Part shown: one piece after another, positions 8,641-17,071 of the stretch
Position numbering within the stretch: position 1 is the first letter of the stretch
Layout: the number at the start of each line of letters is the position of its first letter
Source: Pseudomonadota bacterium
Lineage (GTDB): Bacteria; Pseudomonadota; Gammaproteobacteria; Burkholderiales; Burkholderiaceae_C
NCBI GenBank assembly: GCA_021814605.1
Contig: JAKAIB010000005.1
Span: 1 to 32,020 of the forward strand
Length of the DNA: 32,020 bases
Reading direction: 5' to 3'
Made by a program: the position numbers and the translations under genes
The notes under the pieces: model-generated
Databases searched by the model: none
What the model was told of the DNA's origin: nothing
The model's input: the letters and a program-made list of their open reading frames with translations, nothing else

Positions 8641-9818
8641 GCGGAAGTCCCTTCTGCGCGCGCCACCCGGGAAAACAGCGGCAGCGCGGCGAGCTGGCAG
8701 AGCATGCAGAACGCCACCATCGCCAGGATCGACCACTGGTAGAGTGCGCCAATCACCACGCTGCCGGCGAACCAGGCAATGCCGTAACCGGCAGTGAACA
8801 GGCCATAGGCCGAGGCCCGGCGCGTCGCTGGCACGCGGTGTGCCAGTGCAGCGGGGATCACCGATTCGTGCACGCCCATTCCCAGACCCCAGACGGCGGC
8901 GCCGGCCAGCGCAACGCCGAAGCTGCCGTAGAACACCAGGGGCGCGAACAGGGCGCTGGCCAGCGTGAGGGGAATGAGCACCTTCAGGCCGTGGCGGTCA
9001 TACAGCCGCCCGAACACGACCGATCCGGTTCCCGATACGGCCATCGCGATGGCATAGAGGATCGGAACCCATTCGACTCCAACCGCGCCGTCGCGGTGCC
9101 AGTGGAAGGCGATCAGCGGGTAGTCGGCGAAGCCGGCCGCGACCAGCGCGGCACCGGCGAGGTAGATCCAGAAATCCGAACGCAGACCACGGCCGGCAAG
9201 ATCGACGGGTTCGCCCTCGAGCTCCTGCGGCCGCGGGTAGGTCAGTCGCGCCACGAGCACCAGCGTCAGGTTGAGCGCCGCGGGCACGCCCAGCGCGGCG
9301 TATGCCATGCGGTAGTCGCCCTTGGATGCCAGCACGGCGGCCACCAGCAGTGGACCGAACAGCGCGCCGGTCTGGTCGAGCGCCTCGTGCAATCCGAACG
9401 CCCAGCCGTAGCCACCCAACCGGCGCCCCGCATGCGCCAGCAGGGCGTCGCGCGGTGGGTTGCGCAATGCCTTGCCGACCCGTTCGGCAACCAGCAGCGC
9501 GGCCGCCTGCGGCCAGGTGTGCACCAGCGCCATCGCCGGCACCGACAGCATCTGGATGACGTAGCCGGTAATGATGATCGGCCAGAACGCGCCGGTACGG
9601 TCCGCGGCCGGCCCTGACAGGAGGCGCAGCGCGTAGCCTGCCAGCTCGCCGGCGCCGGTCGTGGCGCTGATCGCGAATGCCGAAGCGCCGAGCACGCCGA
9701 GCCATGGGCCGAGGACGCTGCGCGATCCTTCGTAGGTGAAATCGGCGAAAAAGCTGAGTGCGCCGATGGTGAGGATGAAGGCCAGTGCGCGGCGCTTGAT
9801 CTGGGTGGATTCGGTCAC
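8637..9818 (-). CDS. Major facilitator superfamily transporter
   Basis: A 393-residue inner-membrane protein with about 12 hydrophobic segments. The start is a GTG 5 bases after the upstream phosphatase stop, because the coding pattern begins MTESTQIKRRALAFILTIG and longer frames would run into that gene. The loop after transmembrane segment 2, with SGPAADRTG, and the counterpart GRLYDRHGLKVL in the second half are the paired MFS motif-A-like loops. The sequence AERVGKALRNPPRDALLAHA is characteristic of a subgroup of uncharacterised proteobacterial MFS permeases. The substrate is unknown. It overlaps the GTPase gene by four bases, so the two are translationally coupled. Confidence 0.88.
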   Translation of the reverse strand: MTESTQIKRRALAFILTIGALSFFADFTYEGSRSVLGPWLGVLGASAFAISATTGAGELAGYALRLLSGPAADRTGAFWPIIITGYVIQMLSVPAMALVHTWPQAAALLVAERVGKALRNPPRDALLAHAGRRLGGYGWAFGLHEALDQTGALFGPLLVAAVLASKGDYRMAYAALGVPAALNLTLVLVARLTYPRPQELEGEPVDLAGRGLRSDFWIYLAGAALVAAGFADYPLIAFHWHRDGAVGVEWVPILYAIAMAVSGTGSVVFGRLYDRHGLKVLIPLTLASALFAPLVFYGSFGVALAGAAVWGLGMGVHESVIPAALAHRVPATRRASAYGLFTAGYGIAWFAGSVVIGALYQWSILAMVAFCMLCQLAALPLFSRVARAEGTSA

Positions 9819-9823
9819 GCCGG

Positions 9824-10432
9824 TCAGCGCAGGTGCGCGATATCGTTGACGCTCAGCACCTTCACGGCGCCATCGTCGCCGATGAACAGCTCGTTGATGC
9901 AGCATGGCTCCTGCTCGATGCGCCAGTAGGCCGACAGCGGCATGTCCAGCGCCTGCAGCAGGACGATCCGATTGACGCTGTCATGCGCGACGAGCACGAT
10001 GGTTTCGCCGCGGTGCTGGTCCCGCAGGCCGCGCAGCGCGTCGGCGGTGCGCGAAGCCACGTCCTGCAGAGATTCGCCGCCCGGGAAGCGCATCCATTGC
10101 GGCGCGCTCTTCCAGAGCGCGAATTCCCTGGGGAACTCGGCCAGCGCCTCGGCATGGGTCTTCCATTGCCATTGGCCGTAGTCGAAGTCGTCGATGCCCG
10201 GAAGCACCGTACCGGTGACACCGCAAGCTTCGGCAATGGCGGCGCCGGTGTCGCGGCAGCGCTGCATCGGGCTGGTCAGCACCGCGTCCACCTTGAACCG
10301 ACGCGCGACCGCCGCCGCAAGTGCCTTTGCCTGCCGCCGCCCGGTGTCGGTGAGCGCCAGTTCCATGCGGCCGCGAAAGCGCGGAGGATCGATACCCTCC
10401 ACCTGGCCGTGCCGTGTCAGGACGATGTGCAT
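9824..10432 (-). CDS. Histidine phosphatase family protein (phosphoglycerate mutase-like)
   Basis: A 202-residue cytoplasmic enzyme of the branch that forms a phosphohistidine intermediate. The catalytic RHG box is TRHGQ at residues 6-10 with nucleophile His8, the second active-site His is in VAHDS at about 150, and arginines are present in the expected places (SPMQRCR and others). A GGGGAGA ribosome-binding site precedes the ATG. The family includes cofactor-dependent phosphoglycerate mutases, alpha-ribazole phosphatase and many broad-specificity phosphatases. No cobalamin genes are nearby, so a CobC role has no support and the substrate stays open. It lies 21 bases after the DUF190 gene. 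Confidence 0.88.
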   Translation of the reverse strand: MHIVLTRHGQVEGIDPPRFRGRMELALTDTGRRQAKALAAAVARRFKVDAVLTSPMQRCRDTGAAIAEACGVTGTVLPGIDDFDYGQWQWKTHAEALAEFPREFALWKSAPQWMRFPGGESLQDVASRTADALRGLRDQHRGETIVLVAHDSVNRIVLLQALDMPLSAYWRIEQEPCCINELFIGDDGAVKVLSVNDIAHLR

Positions 10433-10453
10433 TCGATGTCTCCCCGGTCCGTC

Positions 10454-10768
10454 TCAGGAGCCGCACTGCGCCTGCCAGGAAACGATGTGCCCCCCCGGGA
10501 CCATCTGCCCGATGCGCGGCAGGACGGCCTCGACGACTTCGGGGTCGTCGTAGAACTCGATGACCAGCGGCAGGTGCACATTGAGCCGCAGCAGGTCGTC
10601 GGCATGCACTTCGCCCTTGCTGCCGAAACCGGCGACGCCGCGGAAAACGGTCACGCCGTGGACCTTCTGCTCGCTGTGCAGCAGCCGGAAGATTTCCTGC
10701 ATCAGGTTGTGGCCCTGCACCTTGTCACCTTCCTTGATGTAGATGCGGGCGATCGTCACGGTTTTCAT
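10454..10768 (-). CDS. DUF190 family protein
   Basis: A small soluble protein of 104 residues. It matches the DUF190 pattern: an N-terminal KTVTIARIYIKEGDK strand, GVTVFRGVAGFGSKGEVHADD in the middle, and LPLVIEFYDDPEVVEAVLP near the end, giving a ferredoxin-like fold related to PII-type trimers. Genes of this family often neighbour crcB, and here the ATG overlaps the crcB stop (ATGA). I infer a regulatory or accessory role in fluoride or ion handling; no biochemical function is established that I know of. Confidence 0.88.
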   Translation of the reverse strand: MKTVTIARIYIKEGDKVQGHNLMQEIFRLLHSEQKVHGVTVFRGVAGFGSKGEVHADDLLRLNVHLPLVIEFYDDPEVVEAVLPRIGQMVPGGHIVSWQAQCGS

Positions 10769-11148
10769 GCTGAGACTCCCAGGTTGCGTGACAGGAATGC
10801 ACCGAAGATCGCCGCCGCGATCGACAGCACGACGGACGCAGCCACGTAGAGGGCTGCCTTGGTCAATTCGCCGCCTTCGATGAGATTGAGCGATTCCAGT
10901 GAGAACGTCGAGAACGTGGTGTAGGCCCCGAGTCCGCCAGTGAGCAATCCGGTCCGCAACTCGGGGCTGAGATTGATGCGTTCGAGAGTTTCGAAAAACA
11001 GGAAGCCCATCAAGAACGATCCCAGGATGTTGATGGACAGCGTTGCAAAGGGAAAGTCGCGCCCCAGGAAGCCCTGGACTGCGAGGGTCTGCCCGTATCG
11101 GGCGAAGGCGCCGACGATGGCGAAGATCGCGATGTAGACGTAGGTCAT
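10765..11148 (-). CDS. crcB: CrcB/Fluc fluoride channel
   Basis: A 127-residue protein with four transmembrane segments, the usual size of the dual-topology fluoride channel that exports F- and protects cytoplasmic enolase and pyrophosphatase. Diagnostic motifs are present: GAFARY near the N-terminus, the pore Asn in TLSINILGSFLMGF, and GGLGAYTTFSTFSLE with the two phenylalanines that line the fluoride path. No strong ribosome-binding site is visible and only about 20 bases separate the ATG from an upstream hairpin, so expression may depend on read-through from the Ehr operon or on a promoter inside that region. Confidence 0.93.
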   Translation of the reverse strand: MTYVYIAIFAIVGAFARYGQTLAVQGFLGRDFPFATLSINILGSFLMGFLFFETLERINLSPELRTGLLTGGLGAYTTFSTFSLESLNLIEGGELTKAALYVAASVVLSIAAAIFGAFLSRNLGVSA

Positions 11149-11171
11149 GGTTCGGAAATTCCGGATGAATG

Positions 11172-11199
11172 AAAACGGGCTGCGCCTCGCGGGCAGCCC
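11172..11199 (-). terminator. Rho-independent terminator after the Ehr operon
   Basis: On the minus strand a perfect 7-bp stem GGGCTGC / GCAGCCC with a 9-base loop is followed by GTTTTC. It lies about 60 bases past the stop of the hyfB-like gene and just before crcB. It probably ends the Ehr operon transcript; partial read-through would feed crcB. Confidence 0.65.
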
Positions 11200-11258
11200 C
11201 AAGCCGCATGCAAAGTCCTTGTTGTTCTTGTCTCCTCGCTCCAGGATGACGCCGACGC

Positions 11259-13262
11259 TCAGGACGGCGGCGTCCAAGCCAGCGCCACGGCGAAAATGAT
11301 CAGCAGCAGTACGCCGACATAGGCCAGGTAGGCGTTCATCAGACCGTTCTGCAGGAACCGCAGGCGTTCGCTCAACCAGCGCACCGTGCGCACCGCCGGC
11401 TCGAACACCAGGGGACCGAACACCGGCGCCTGCGTGTAGTCGAACTGCAGTTCCTTGAGGAAGTAGGGCTTGCCCTCGAACTGGCGTGCCACTGCGTTGC
11501 GCGGCCGGTACACGAAGCTGTAGAACACGCGCAGCGCGTTGGAGAAGGCCAGCGCGGTGGTCGCCCCGGAATGCGCGGCATAGTCTTCGCCGCCGCACCA
11601 GATCGGCGCTCGGCGCACCGGGAGCCTGCGTCGCGCCCAGAGCAGGACGACGGGGATGACCGCCAGCAGCGGCGTAGCGATCACCAGTTTGGCCGGCGAG
11701 ATGAACGCAAACCCGGCCGACAGCGGCACCAACAGCCAATCATGGATCATGGTTGCCGGTACGCCAGGTTGCGGCCAGGCGGCCGCGTGCATGAGTGGCA
11801 GCCAGGCCACCATGCTGACGGCCATCACCGGGACCGCCAGCCCCGTCACCAGGATCGCCACGCGGGGCAGTCCTCCGAGGTGGGTGGCATGCTTCTGATG
11901 ATGCGCGCCGTGCGGCTCGTTCTGTCCCAGGAGGCCCACGCCGAACAGCTTGACCATGGTCGCCAGCGCGGCTGCGGCGGTGAGCGCGAGTCCCGCGCCC
12001 GCCAGCGCGAGCGCGATACGCGAGCCGTCGCCAGCGAGCCTGAAGTCATGGAACAGGCTCTGGAACAGGTACCACTCGCTGACGAAGCCCGCGGTCGGCG
12101 GCATCGCAGCGAGACTCATCGCGCCGAACACCGCGCCCAGGCCCAGTGTGAACGGAGCGTGGCGCAGGATGGCATTCTGGCGCAGATGATGGCTGCCCTG
12201 TAGCGCCGCAGCGGCGTCGGCCGTGAAGAACAGCGTGCCCTTGGCCAGGCTATGCCCCATCAGGTGCAGCAGCCCGACGATCCACGCCATCGCCGCCAGT
12301 GCGTCCAAGCCGCCGGCGCGGAACACCATCGCCGCGCCCAGCGCGGTGACTGCGACGGCGGCATTCTCCGCCGAAGAGAACGCCAGCAGCCGCCGCCAGT
12401 CGTTCTGCTGAAAGGCGTAGAGGATGGCGAGGATCGCGGTGAATACACCCGCCGCGAGCACGACCACGCCGATCCCGGCCAGCCAGGGTGGCGTTCCCAG
12501 CCATTGCAGCAGCGCGCGACCCAGCGCGAAATAGGCGGCATTCATCACGATCCCCGACATCAGCGCACCGCTCGCTCCGCTGCCGCTGCCATAGGCGCCG
12601 GGATACCACTCGTAGAACGGCAGCAGGCCGAGCTTGGCGCCGAATCCCGCCAGCCAGAGCAGGCCGAGGAAGAACGCGGCAGCCGTGCCGTACCCGCTCC
12701 ATTGCAATGCATAGGAGCCAAAGTCCAGACTCTGGCCCAGCATGATCACCGCCAGCAGCAGCGCCACGCCGCCCACTTCGAGCAGCGCGAGCATGAACAG
12801 GTTGTCGTGTCCGGACTGGGTATTGCGATGCTCGGACAGCAGCATGACGGCCCCGCCGAATCCCATCAGCTCCCAGGCGATCAGGAAGCTCGCCCCGTCC
12901 TGCAGACCGTACACCCCCAGTGCACCGAGGAGCGATAGCGCCGCGCCCGCGGCCCAGCCACGTGGCCGCCCGGCACCGCCGATCAGCACGGCGAAGAGCG
13001 CCGGCAGCAGCGCGGGAAGCATCAGCCAGAGCGCTGCCGCATCCGCGTGGAACTGGACCGGCCAGTTGCCGAACTGCAGTACCGCCACCTGTGCCGTACC
13101 GTCGGGCAAACCCCACAACGCGCCGAGCGCCGCCAGCGCGCAGCCGAGCGCCAGCAGCAGCCGAGGCAGATGCGACCCGGTGAACAGATCGATCGCCAGC
13201 GCCAGCAGCCAGGCCAGCGCGGCGAGCGCGAACGCGCCCAGGCCGATGGTGTCAGCCGGCAT
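11259..13262 (-). CDS. HyfB/HycC-like antiporter-type membrane subunit of an Ehr complex
   Basis: A 667-residue polytopic protein with about 14 or more hydrophobic segments, of the NuoL/MrpA family found in group 4 hydrogenases and complex I. Key charged residues inside membrane segments are kept: the Glu in WELMGFGG, the Lys in GFGAKLGLLPFYEWYP, and the Lys in MGHSLAKGTLFF. The C-terminal part after WCGGEDY resembles the HyfB/HycC tail. It would take part in ion translocation across the inner membrane. It is the last gene of the operon and its start overlaps the preceding gene by 11 bases. Confidence 0.9.
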   Translation of the reverse strand: MPADTIGLGAFALAALAWLLALAIDLFTGSHLPRLLLALGCALAALGALWGLPDGTAQVAVLQFGNWPVQFHADAAALWLMLPALLPALFAVLIGGAGRPRGWAAGAALSLLGALGVYGLQDGASFLIAWELMGFGGAVMLLSEHRNTQSGHDNLFMLALLEVGGVALLLAVIMLGQSLDFGSYALQWSGYGTAAAFFLGLLWLAGFGAKLGLLPFYEWYPGAYGSGSGASGALMSGIVMNAAYFALGRALLQWLGTPPWLAGIGVVVLAAGVFTAILAILYAFQQNDWRRLLAFSSAENAAVAVTALGAAMVFRAGGLDALAAMAWIVGLLHLMGHSLAKGTLFFTADAAAALQGSHHLRQNAILRHAPFTLGLGAVFGAMSLAAMPPTAGFVSEWYLFQSLFHDFRLAGDGSRIALALAGAGLALTAAAALATMVKLFGVGLLGQNEPHGAHHQKHATHLGGLPRVAILVTGLAVPVMAVSMVAWLPLMHAAAWPQPGVPATMIHDWLLVPLSAGFAFISPAKLVIATPLLAVIPVVLLWARRRLPVRRAPIWCGGEDYAAHSGATTALAFSNALRVFYSFVYRPRNAVARQFEGKPYFLKELQFDYTQAPVFGPLVFEPAVRTVRWLSERLRFLQNGLMNAYLAYVGVLLLIIFAVALAWTPPS

Positions 13263-14085
13263 GTTGACCTCCCTGGACCCGCTGCGGCCGGCGGCGCAGC
13301 AGCACCAGCAAACCGTCGATGATCGCAGCCGGGTTGGGCGGACAGCCTGGCAGCCACAGGTCGACGGGCAGGAGTCCGTCCAGTCCTTGATGGCAGGCGT
13401 AGCCGCCGCCGTTGGTTCCGCCGCCGGTGGCGCAGGTGCCCAGCGCCATCACCCAGCGCGGCTGCGGCATCGCTTCCCAGGTGCGCAGCAGGGGCTCGCG
13501 CATGGCCTCGGTCACCGGACCGGTGACCAGCAGCAGATCGGCGAAGCGCGGTGACGGGGTGAAGAAGATGCCCAGCCGGTGCAGGTTGTAGAACGGATTG
13601 AGCAGGGCTTGCAGTTCGCTTTCGCAGCCGTTGCACGAACCGGCATCGACATGGCGGATGTGCAGACTCCGGCCGAAGGCTTTCATCTGTGCGGCGAGCT
13701 CGGCCTCGTCGGCTGCGGCACCGCCGGGCTGCGTCGGCGCCACGCTATTGTGCGTCAGTCCGTCTGCCAACAGATCGGCTCTGTCACGCACGCCGAACGC
13801 CCAGTCGCCGCTGACGGTGAACGCGCCCTGCGGACAGACTTCGGTGCAGATCTGACAGCCGACGCAGCGCGAATAGTCGAGCAGCGGACGGCCTCCTCGG
13901 ACGGCGATCGCCTCGGCCGGGCACGCCGCGGCGCAATCGGTGCAGCTGCCCGTCGTGCCGACGCAGCGCGCCGCGTCCAGCCGCGGCAGGCCGCGCACGT
14001 CATCCTGCCCGTCAGGGCCGGGACGTTGCGGCCAGGGCGTCGTACCGCGGCCTTCGCGCAATCCGAACCAGGTCCATACCGGCAT
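13252..14085 (-). CDS. Fused 2[4Fe-4S] ferredoxin and NuoB/HyfI-like small subunit of an Ehr complex
   Basis: A 277-residue protein with a GAGGAGA ribosome-binding site. Residues 40-90 form a ferredoxin domain with eight Cys: Cys41, 48, 51, 55 (CxxxxxxC-xx-C-xxx-CP, with a widened first spacing) and Cys74, 77, 80, 84 (CVGCQICTEVCP). Residues 140-265 are the 20-kDa complex I / hydrogenase small-subunit domain with all four ligands of the proximal cluster: Cys151 and Cys154 in SCNGCE, Cys218 in GTCA and Cys248 in PGCPP. In classical Hyf and Hyc systems these are separate proteins (HyfH and HyfI), so this is a gene fusion. Electron transfer through three Fe-S clusters looks intact even though the large subunit lacks a Ni-Fe site. 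Confidence 0.9.
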   Translation of the reverse strand: MPVWTWFGLREGRGTTPWPQRPGPDGQDDVRGLPRLDAARCVGTTGSCTDCAAACPAEAIAVRGGRPLLDYSRCVGCQICTEVCPQGAFTVSGDWAFGVRDRADLLADGLTHNSVAPTQPGGAAADEAELAAQMKAFGRSLHIRHVDAGSCNGCESELQALLNPFYNLHRLGIFFTPSPRFADLLLVTGPVTEAMREPLLRTWEAMPQPRWVMALGTCATGGGTNGGGYACHQGLDGLLPVDLWLPGCPPNPAAIIDGLLVLLRRRPQRVQGGQHAG

Positions 14086-14099
14086 CGTCGATCTCCTCG

Positions 14100-15608
14100 T
14101 CAGCGGTCCGCCCCGGCGACGGACAGGCCGAAGCTCGCTTCGTTGATCGCGTAATCCATCATGTTGCTGTCCTGCACCGTGAACGGGAAGACGCGCCAGT
14201 TGGAAAACGACGGATCCTTGATCTTCACCCGCAGCAGCCGCTCGCGCGAGACTTCGAGGTGCACGGCGTAAAGCAGCCCGCCGCGCACGCCCTCGGCCCA
14301 ACCCAGTCCTTCGCCGGCTGTGTCGACGTCCTCGAGCACGTCCCTGCGCAGCACGGGGCCGGGTTTGATGCGCCCCAGGGTCTGGCGAACGATGGCGAGC
14401 GATTCGCGGATCTCCTCCATCCGTACCCGGCTTCGCGCGTGGGCATCGCCGGCGGCCTCGACCGGCACGGAAAACCGCACCTTCCCGTAGTTGGCGTACG
14501 GGTGGTCGCGACGCAGATCGCGGTCGAGGTTGCTGGCTCGCTCGATCGGGCCGGTGGCGCCCTGGTCGAATGCCACCTGGCGCGGCAGCAGGCCGGTGGT
14601 CATCAGCCGGTCAAGGTGACTCCGTGTGGCTTCGAGACGTTGAAGATAGTCGTCGATATCGTGATCGAAGGCGTCGAGCTGGCCGGTGTCGAGGTCTCGG
14701 CGCAGTCCGCCGGGGACGATGAGGCCGCGCAGAAGGCGGCTTCCCGTCAGTCTGGCATTGACCTGCTTGACCCGTTCCTCCAGCCACAGCCCCTGCGCCT
14801 CGCCGACCTTGAGGGTGGTCGTCTTCGACAGATGACCGAGGTAGTGCAGGTGGTTGTACAGTCGTTCGAGTTCGGCGAGGATCACGCGGAGGTATCGTGC
14901 CCGTGGCGGTGCGCGCCAGCCCAGCGCCGCCTCGACCGCCTGCGCATAGGCCAGCGCATGTGCAACAGAATCGATTCCGGACACCCGCTCGGCCAATACG
15001 CTGCCGGCGCGCAGGTCGACGCCCTCGAAGCGCGCCTCCATGCCGCGGTGTTTGTAGAACAGCCGCGGGTGGTAGTGCAGGATGCCTTCGCCGATGTAGA
15101 AGAACAGGAACTGCGCGGACTCGACGATGTCGGCCCGGACCGGCCCGAAAGGCAATCGCTGGATGTCGGGCCCGATCACCTTGGGCACCGCCGGCGGCAT
15201 GGCCTCGCCGCTGCGCGGCACGGCGGCACGATCGAAGTCGTGACGCAGCGGGGGCTGCGCCGGCGCCAGCCCTTCGTGCAGCACAAGCGGATGGGACTCG
15301 GGATGTCCGTCGAAACGGATGCCGTAGAGGTCGTTGATCTCGCGTTCGTACCAGCCCAGCAGTGGCAGTTTGCCGGCGAGGCTGGGCAGCGCGCCGCCTT
15401 GCGGCTTGACACGCCAGAGCGCATAGGGCTGACTCGCGCCCTGGCTGAGGACGTAGCGCACTTCGAGATCCCCACGCGCACCGTGGCATGCATATGCGAA
15501 CTGCATGCGCCCGTGGGCGCTGGACTGCTCGCCCAATGCGGTCAGGAGCGCATCGGCTGCGCCGGGAAGCTCGGCGGCGGCCAGTTCGCGGGTCAGGCAG
15601 TGGCGCAT
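14100..15608 (-). CDS. HyfG/HycE-like large subunit lacking all Ni-Fe ligands (Ehr complex)
   Basis: A 502-residue protein. Residues 1-125 are a NuoC-type 30-kDa domain (GWYEREINDLYGI, residues 85-97, and GHPESHPLV). Residues 140-502 are the NuoD/hydrogenase large-subunit domain. In hydrogenases the first metal motif is RxCGxC-xxx-H. Here it reads RVSGIDSVAH, with Ser210 and Asp213 in place of Cys and His217 kept. The second motif DPCxxC reads DPSFSN at 465-470, with Ser467 and Asn470. All four Ni-Fe cysteines are gone, so H2 chemistry is excluded. The fold, including YKHRGME and GWAEGVRGGLLY, is otherwise well conserved, which argues for selection rather than decay. This is the defining feature of energy-converting-hydrogenase-related (Ehr) complexes, whose substrate is unknown. 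Confidence 0.92.
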   Translation of the reverse strand: MRHCLTRELAAAELPGAADALLTALGEQSSAHGRMQFAYACHGARGDLEVRYVLSQGASQPYALWRVKPQGGALPSLAGKLPLLGWYEREINDLYGIRFDGHPESHPLVLHEGLAPAQPPLRHDFDRAAVPRSGEAMPPAVPKVIGPDIQRLPFGPVRADIVESAQFLFFYIGEGILHYHPRLFYKHRGMEARFEGVDLRAGSVLAERVSGIDSVAHALAYAQAVEAALGWRAPPRARYLRVILAELERLYNHLHYLGHLSKTTTLKVGEAQGLWLEERVKQVNARLTGSRLLRGLIVPGGLRRDLDTGQLDAFDHDIDDYLQRLEATRSHLDRLMTTGLLPRQVAFDQGATGPIERASNLDRDLRRDHPYANYGKVRFSVPVEAAGDAHARSRVRMEEIRESLAIVRQTLGRIKPGPVLRRDVLEDVDTAGEGLGWAEGVRGGLLYAVHLEVSRERLLRVKIKDPSFSNWRVFPFTVQDSNMMDYAINEASFGLSVAGADR

Positions 15609-15609
15609 C

Positions 15610-17067
15610 TCACACGCCTCCCAGCTGCGCTGCAATGCCGGCGAGATGCTGCCAGATTGGCGGCAGCCACCACAGCCCGAGGAGCAGGATCGCCGCAAGC
15701 GCCAAGCCCATCGGCAACACATGGAATGTGCGCAGCCGCAAGTGCGGCGGATGGTCGGGTCTCGGCCCGAAGAACATGGCGCGGAACTTCGAGAGAAATC
15801 CGATGAAGATGATGATCAGCAGGGCCCCCATCCACCAGACCGCCCAGGCATTGCGGCTCGCCATGCCGCCGCGCAGGATCGTCAACTCAGACAGGAACAG
15901 CCCGAACGGCGGCGCCCCGGTGATGGCGATCGCGCCGGCCAGCCAGATCGCACCCGAGCGTGGGAAGAAGCGCAGCACGCGGCGAATGCGGTCCATGTCC
16001 TTGCTCTCGAAGGCATGCATCATGTTGCCGGCACCGAAGAACACCAGGGATTTGGTGAGCGAGTGGTTGAGCATGTGGTAAAGCGCGCCGATCACCCCCA
16101 GCGGCCCGCCGAATCCGAAGCCGAGTGCGATGACTCCCATATGTTCGACGCTGGAATACGCCGCCAGCCGCTTGACGATGGTCTGCCGCGTGATGAACAG
16201 CGCCGCCACCAGCAACGAGAAGGCGCCGAGCACGACCAGCGCGGTGGAGGCAGTGGCCTCGATCGTCGTGCTGCGCAGCACCACGAGGTAGCGCACGATG
16301 CCCAGCATTGCGCAATTGAGCAGCGCACCCGAAAGCATCGCCGACACAGGTGCCGGACCTTCGCTGTGGGCGTCGGGTAGCCAGGTGTGCATCGGTGCCA
16401 GCCCCACCTTGGTGCCGTACCCGACCAGCACCAGCAGAAAGCTGAGCAGCAGCAGCACCGGTTCGGCCTTGGGGGTGATCGCGCCGAAGCTGGCCCAGGT
16501 CATGTCGTATACCGGACCGAGAATGAAGGTGCCGGCCCAGTAGAACAGCACCGTGCCGAGCAGCGCGAGCCCGAGCCCTGCCGAGACGATGACGATGTAT
16601 TTCCACGCCGCCTCGATGCTCTCGGGGGCGCGCTGGAAACCGACCAGGAAAGCACTGACGATGGTCGTGAGGTCGATTGCGATCCAGTACAGCCCCGGAT
16701 TGTTCTGCGCCGGAGCGAGGAACATGGTCAGCGCAAACGCTGCAAACAGCGCGTAGAAGCGGTGCAGGCGCGCCTGCTCGCCATGCATCCAGCGCATGTA
16801 GCCGATGGCGTAGATCGACGCCAGCAGATAGACGATCGCCAGGCAGAACATCACCCATACGCCGAAGCCGTCGAGCAGCAGGTAGCCCTGCAGTGCGGTC
16901 GTACCTTGGGCCGGCGTTGCGGCGAGCAGCACGCAGACCAGCACGAAGTCGACCGCCGCCGCGACGAGGTTCAACGCCTCGGCCACACGCGCGCGGCGCG
17001 ACACCCACGACCCGGCCAGCGCCATGAAGGTGACCACCCAGATCGCGTAGAGCACGGTCCAGATCAT
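15610..17067 (-). CDS. HyfF-like antiporter-type membrane subunit of an Ehr complex
   Basis: A 485-residue polytopic membrane protein of the NuoL/M/N - HyfF family. It contains VGYGTKVGLAPMHTWLPDAH with the conserved transmembrane Lys and the HTWLPDAH signature, then GPAPVSAMLSG and MLNHSLTKSLVFFGAGN with a second membrane Lys. The early-helix acidic residue is Asp within WIAIDLTTIVSA rather than Glu, which I also associate with HyfF. It begins 4 bases after the hyfE-like stop and ends 1 base before the large-subunit start, so the genes are tightly co-transcribed. It is presumably one of two ion-translocating subunits of the complex. Confidence 0.92.
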   Translation of the reverse strand: MIWTVLYAIWVVTFMALAGSWVSRRARVAEALNLVAAAVDFVLVCVLLAATPAQGTTALQGYLLLDGFGVWVMFCLAIVYLLASIYAIGYMRWMHGEQARLHRFYALFAAFALTMFLAPAQNNPGLYWIAIDLTTIVSAFLVGFQRAPESIEAAWKYIVIVSAGLGLALLGTVLFYWAGTFILGPVYDMTWASFGAITPKAEPVLLLLSFLLVLVGYGTKVGLAPMHTWLPDAHSEGPAPVSAMLSGALLNCAMLGIVRYLVVLRSTTIEATASTALVVLGAFSLLVAALFITRQTIVKRLAAYSSVEHMGVIALGFGFGGPLGVIGALYHMLNHSLTKSLVFFGAGNMMHAFESKDMDRIRRVLRFFPRSGAIWLAGAIAITGAPPFGLFLSELTILRGGMASRNAWAVWWMGALLIIIFIGFLSKFRAMFFGPRPDHPPHLRLRTFHVLPMGLALAAILLLGLWWLPPIWQHLAGIAAQLGGV

Positions 17068-17071
17068 CGTC

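Noticed and set aside
6754-8742. Long plus-strand open frame of about 660 codons
   Set aside because: It is antisense to the dynamin-like GTPase, which has clear G-motifs; long antisense frames are common at high GC.
9824-10432. CobC alpha-ribazole phosphatase
   Set aside because: No cobalamin genes nearby; only general histidine-phosphatase motifs are seen.
11149-11258. Fluoride riboswitch before crcB
   Set aside because: The leader lacks the conserved aptamer core; only a terminator-like hairpin is visible.
14100-15608. Functional [NiFe]-hydrogenase large subunit
   Set aside because: All four metal-binding cysteines are replaced (Ser210, Asp213, Ser467, Asn470).
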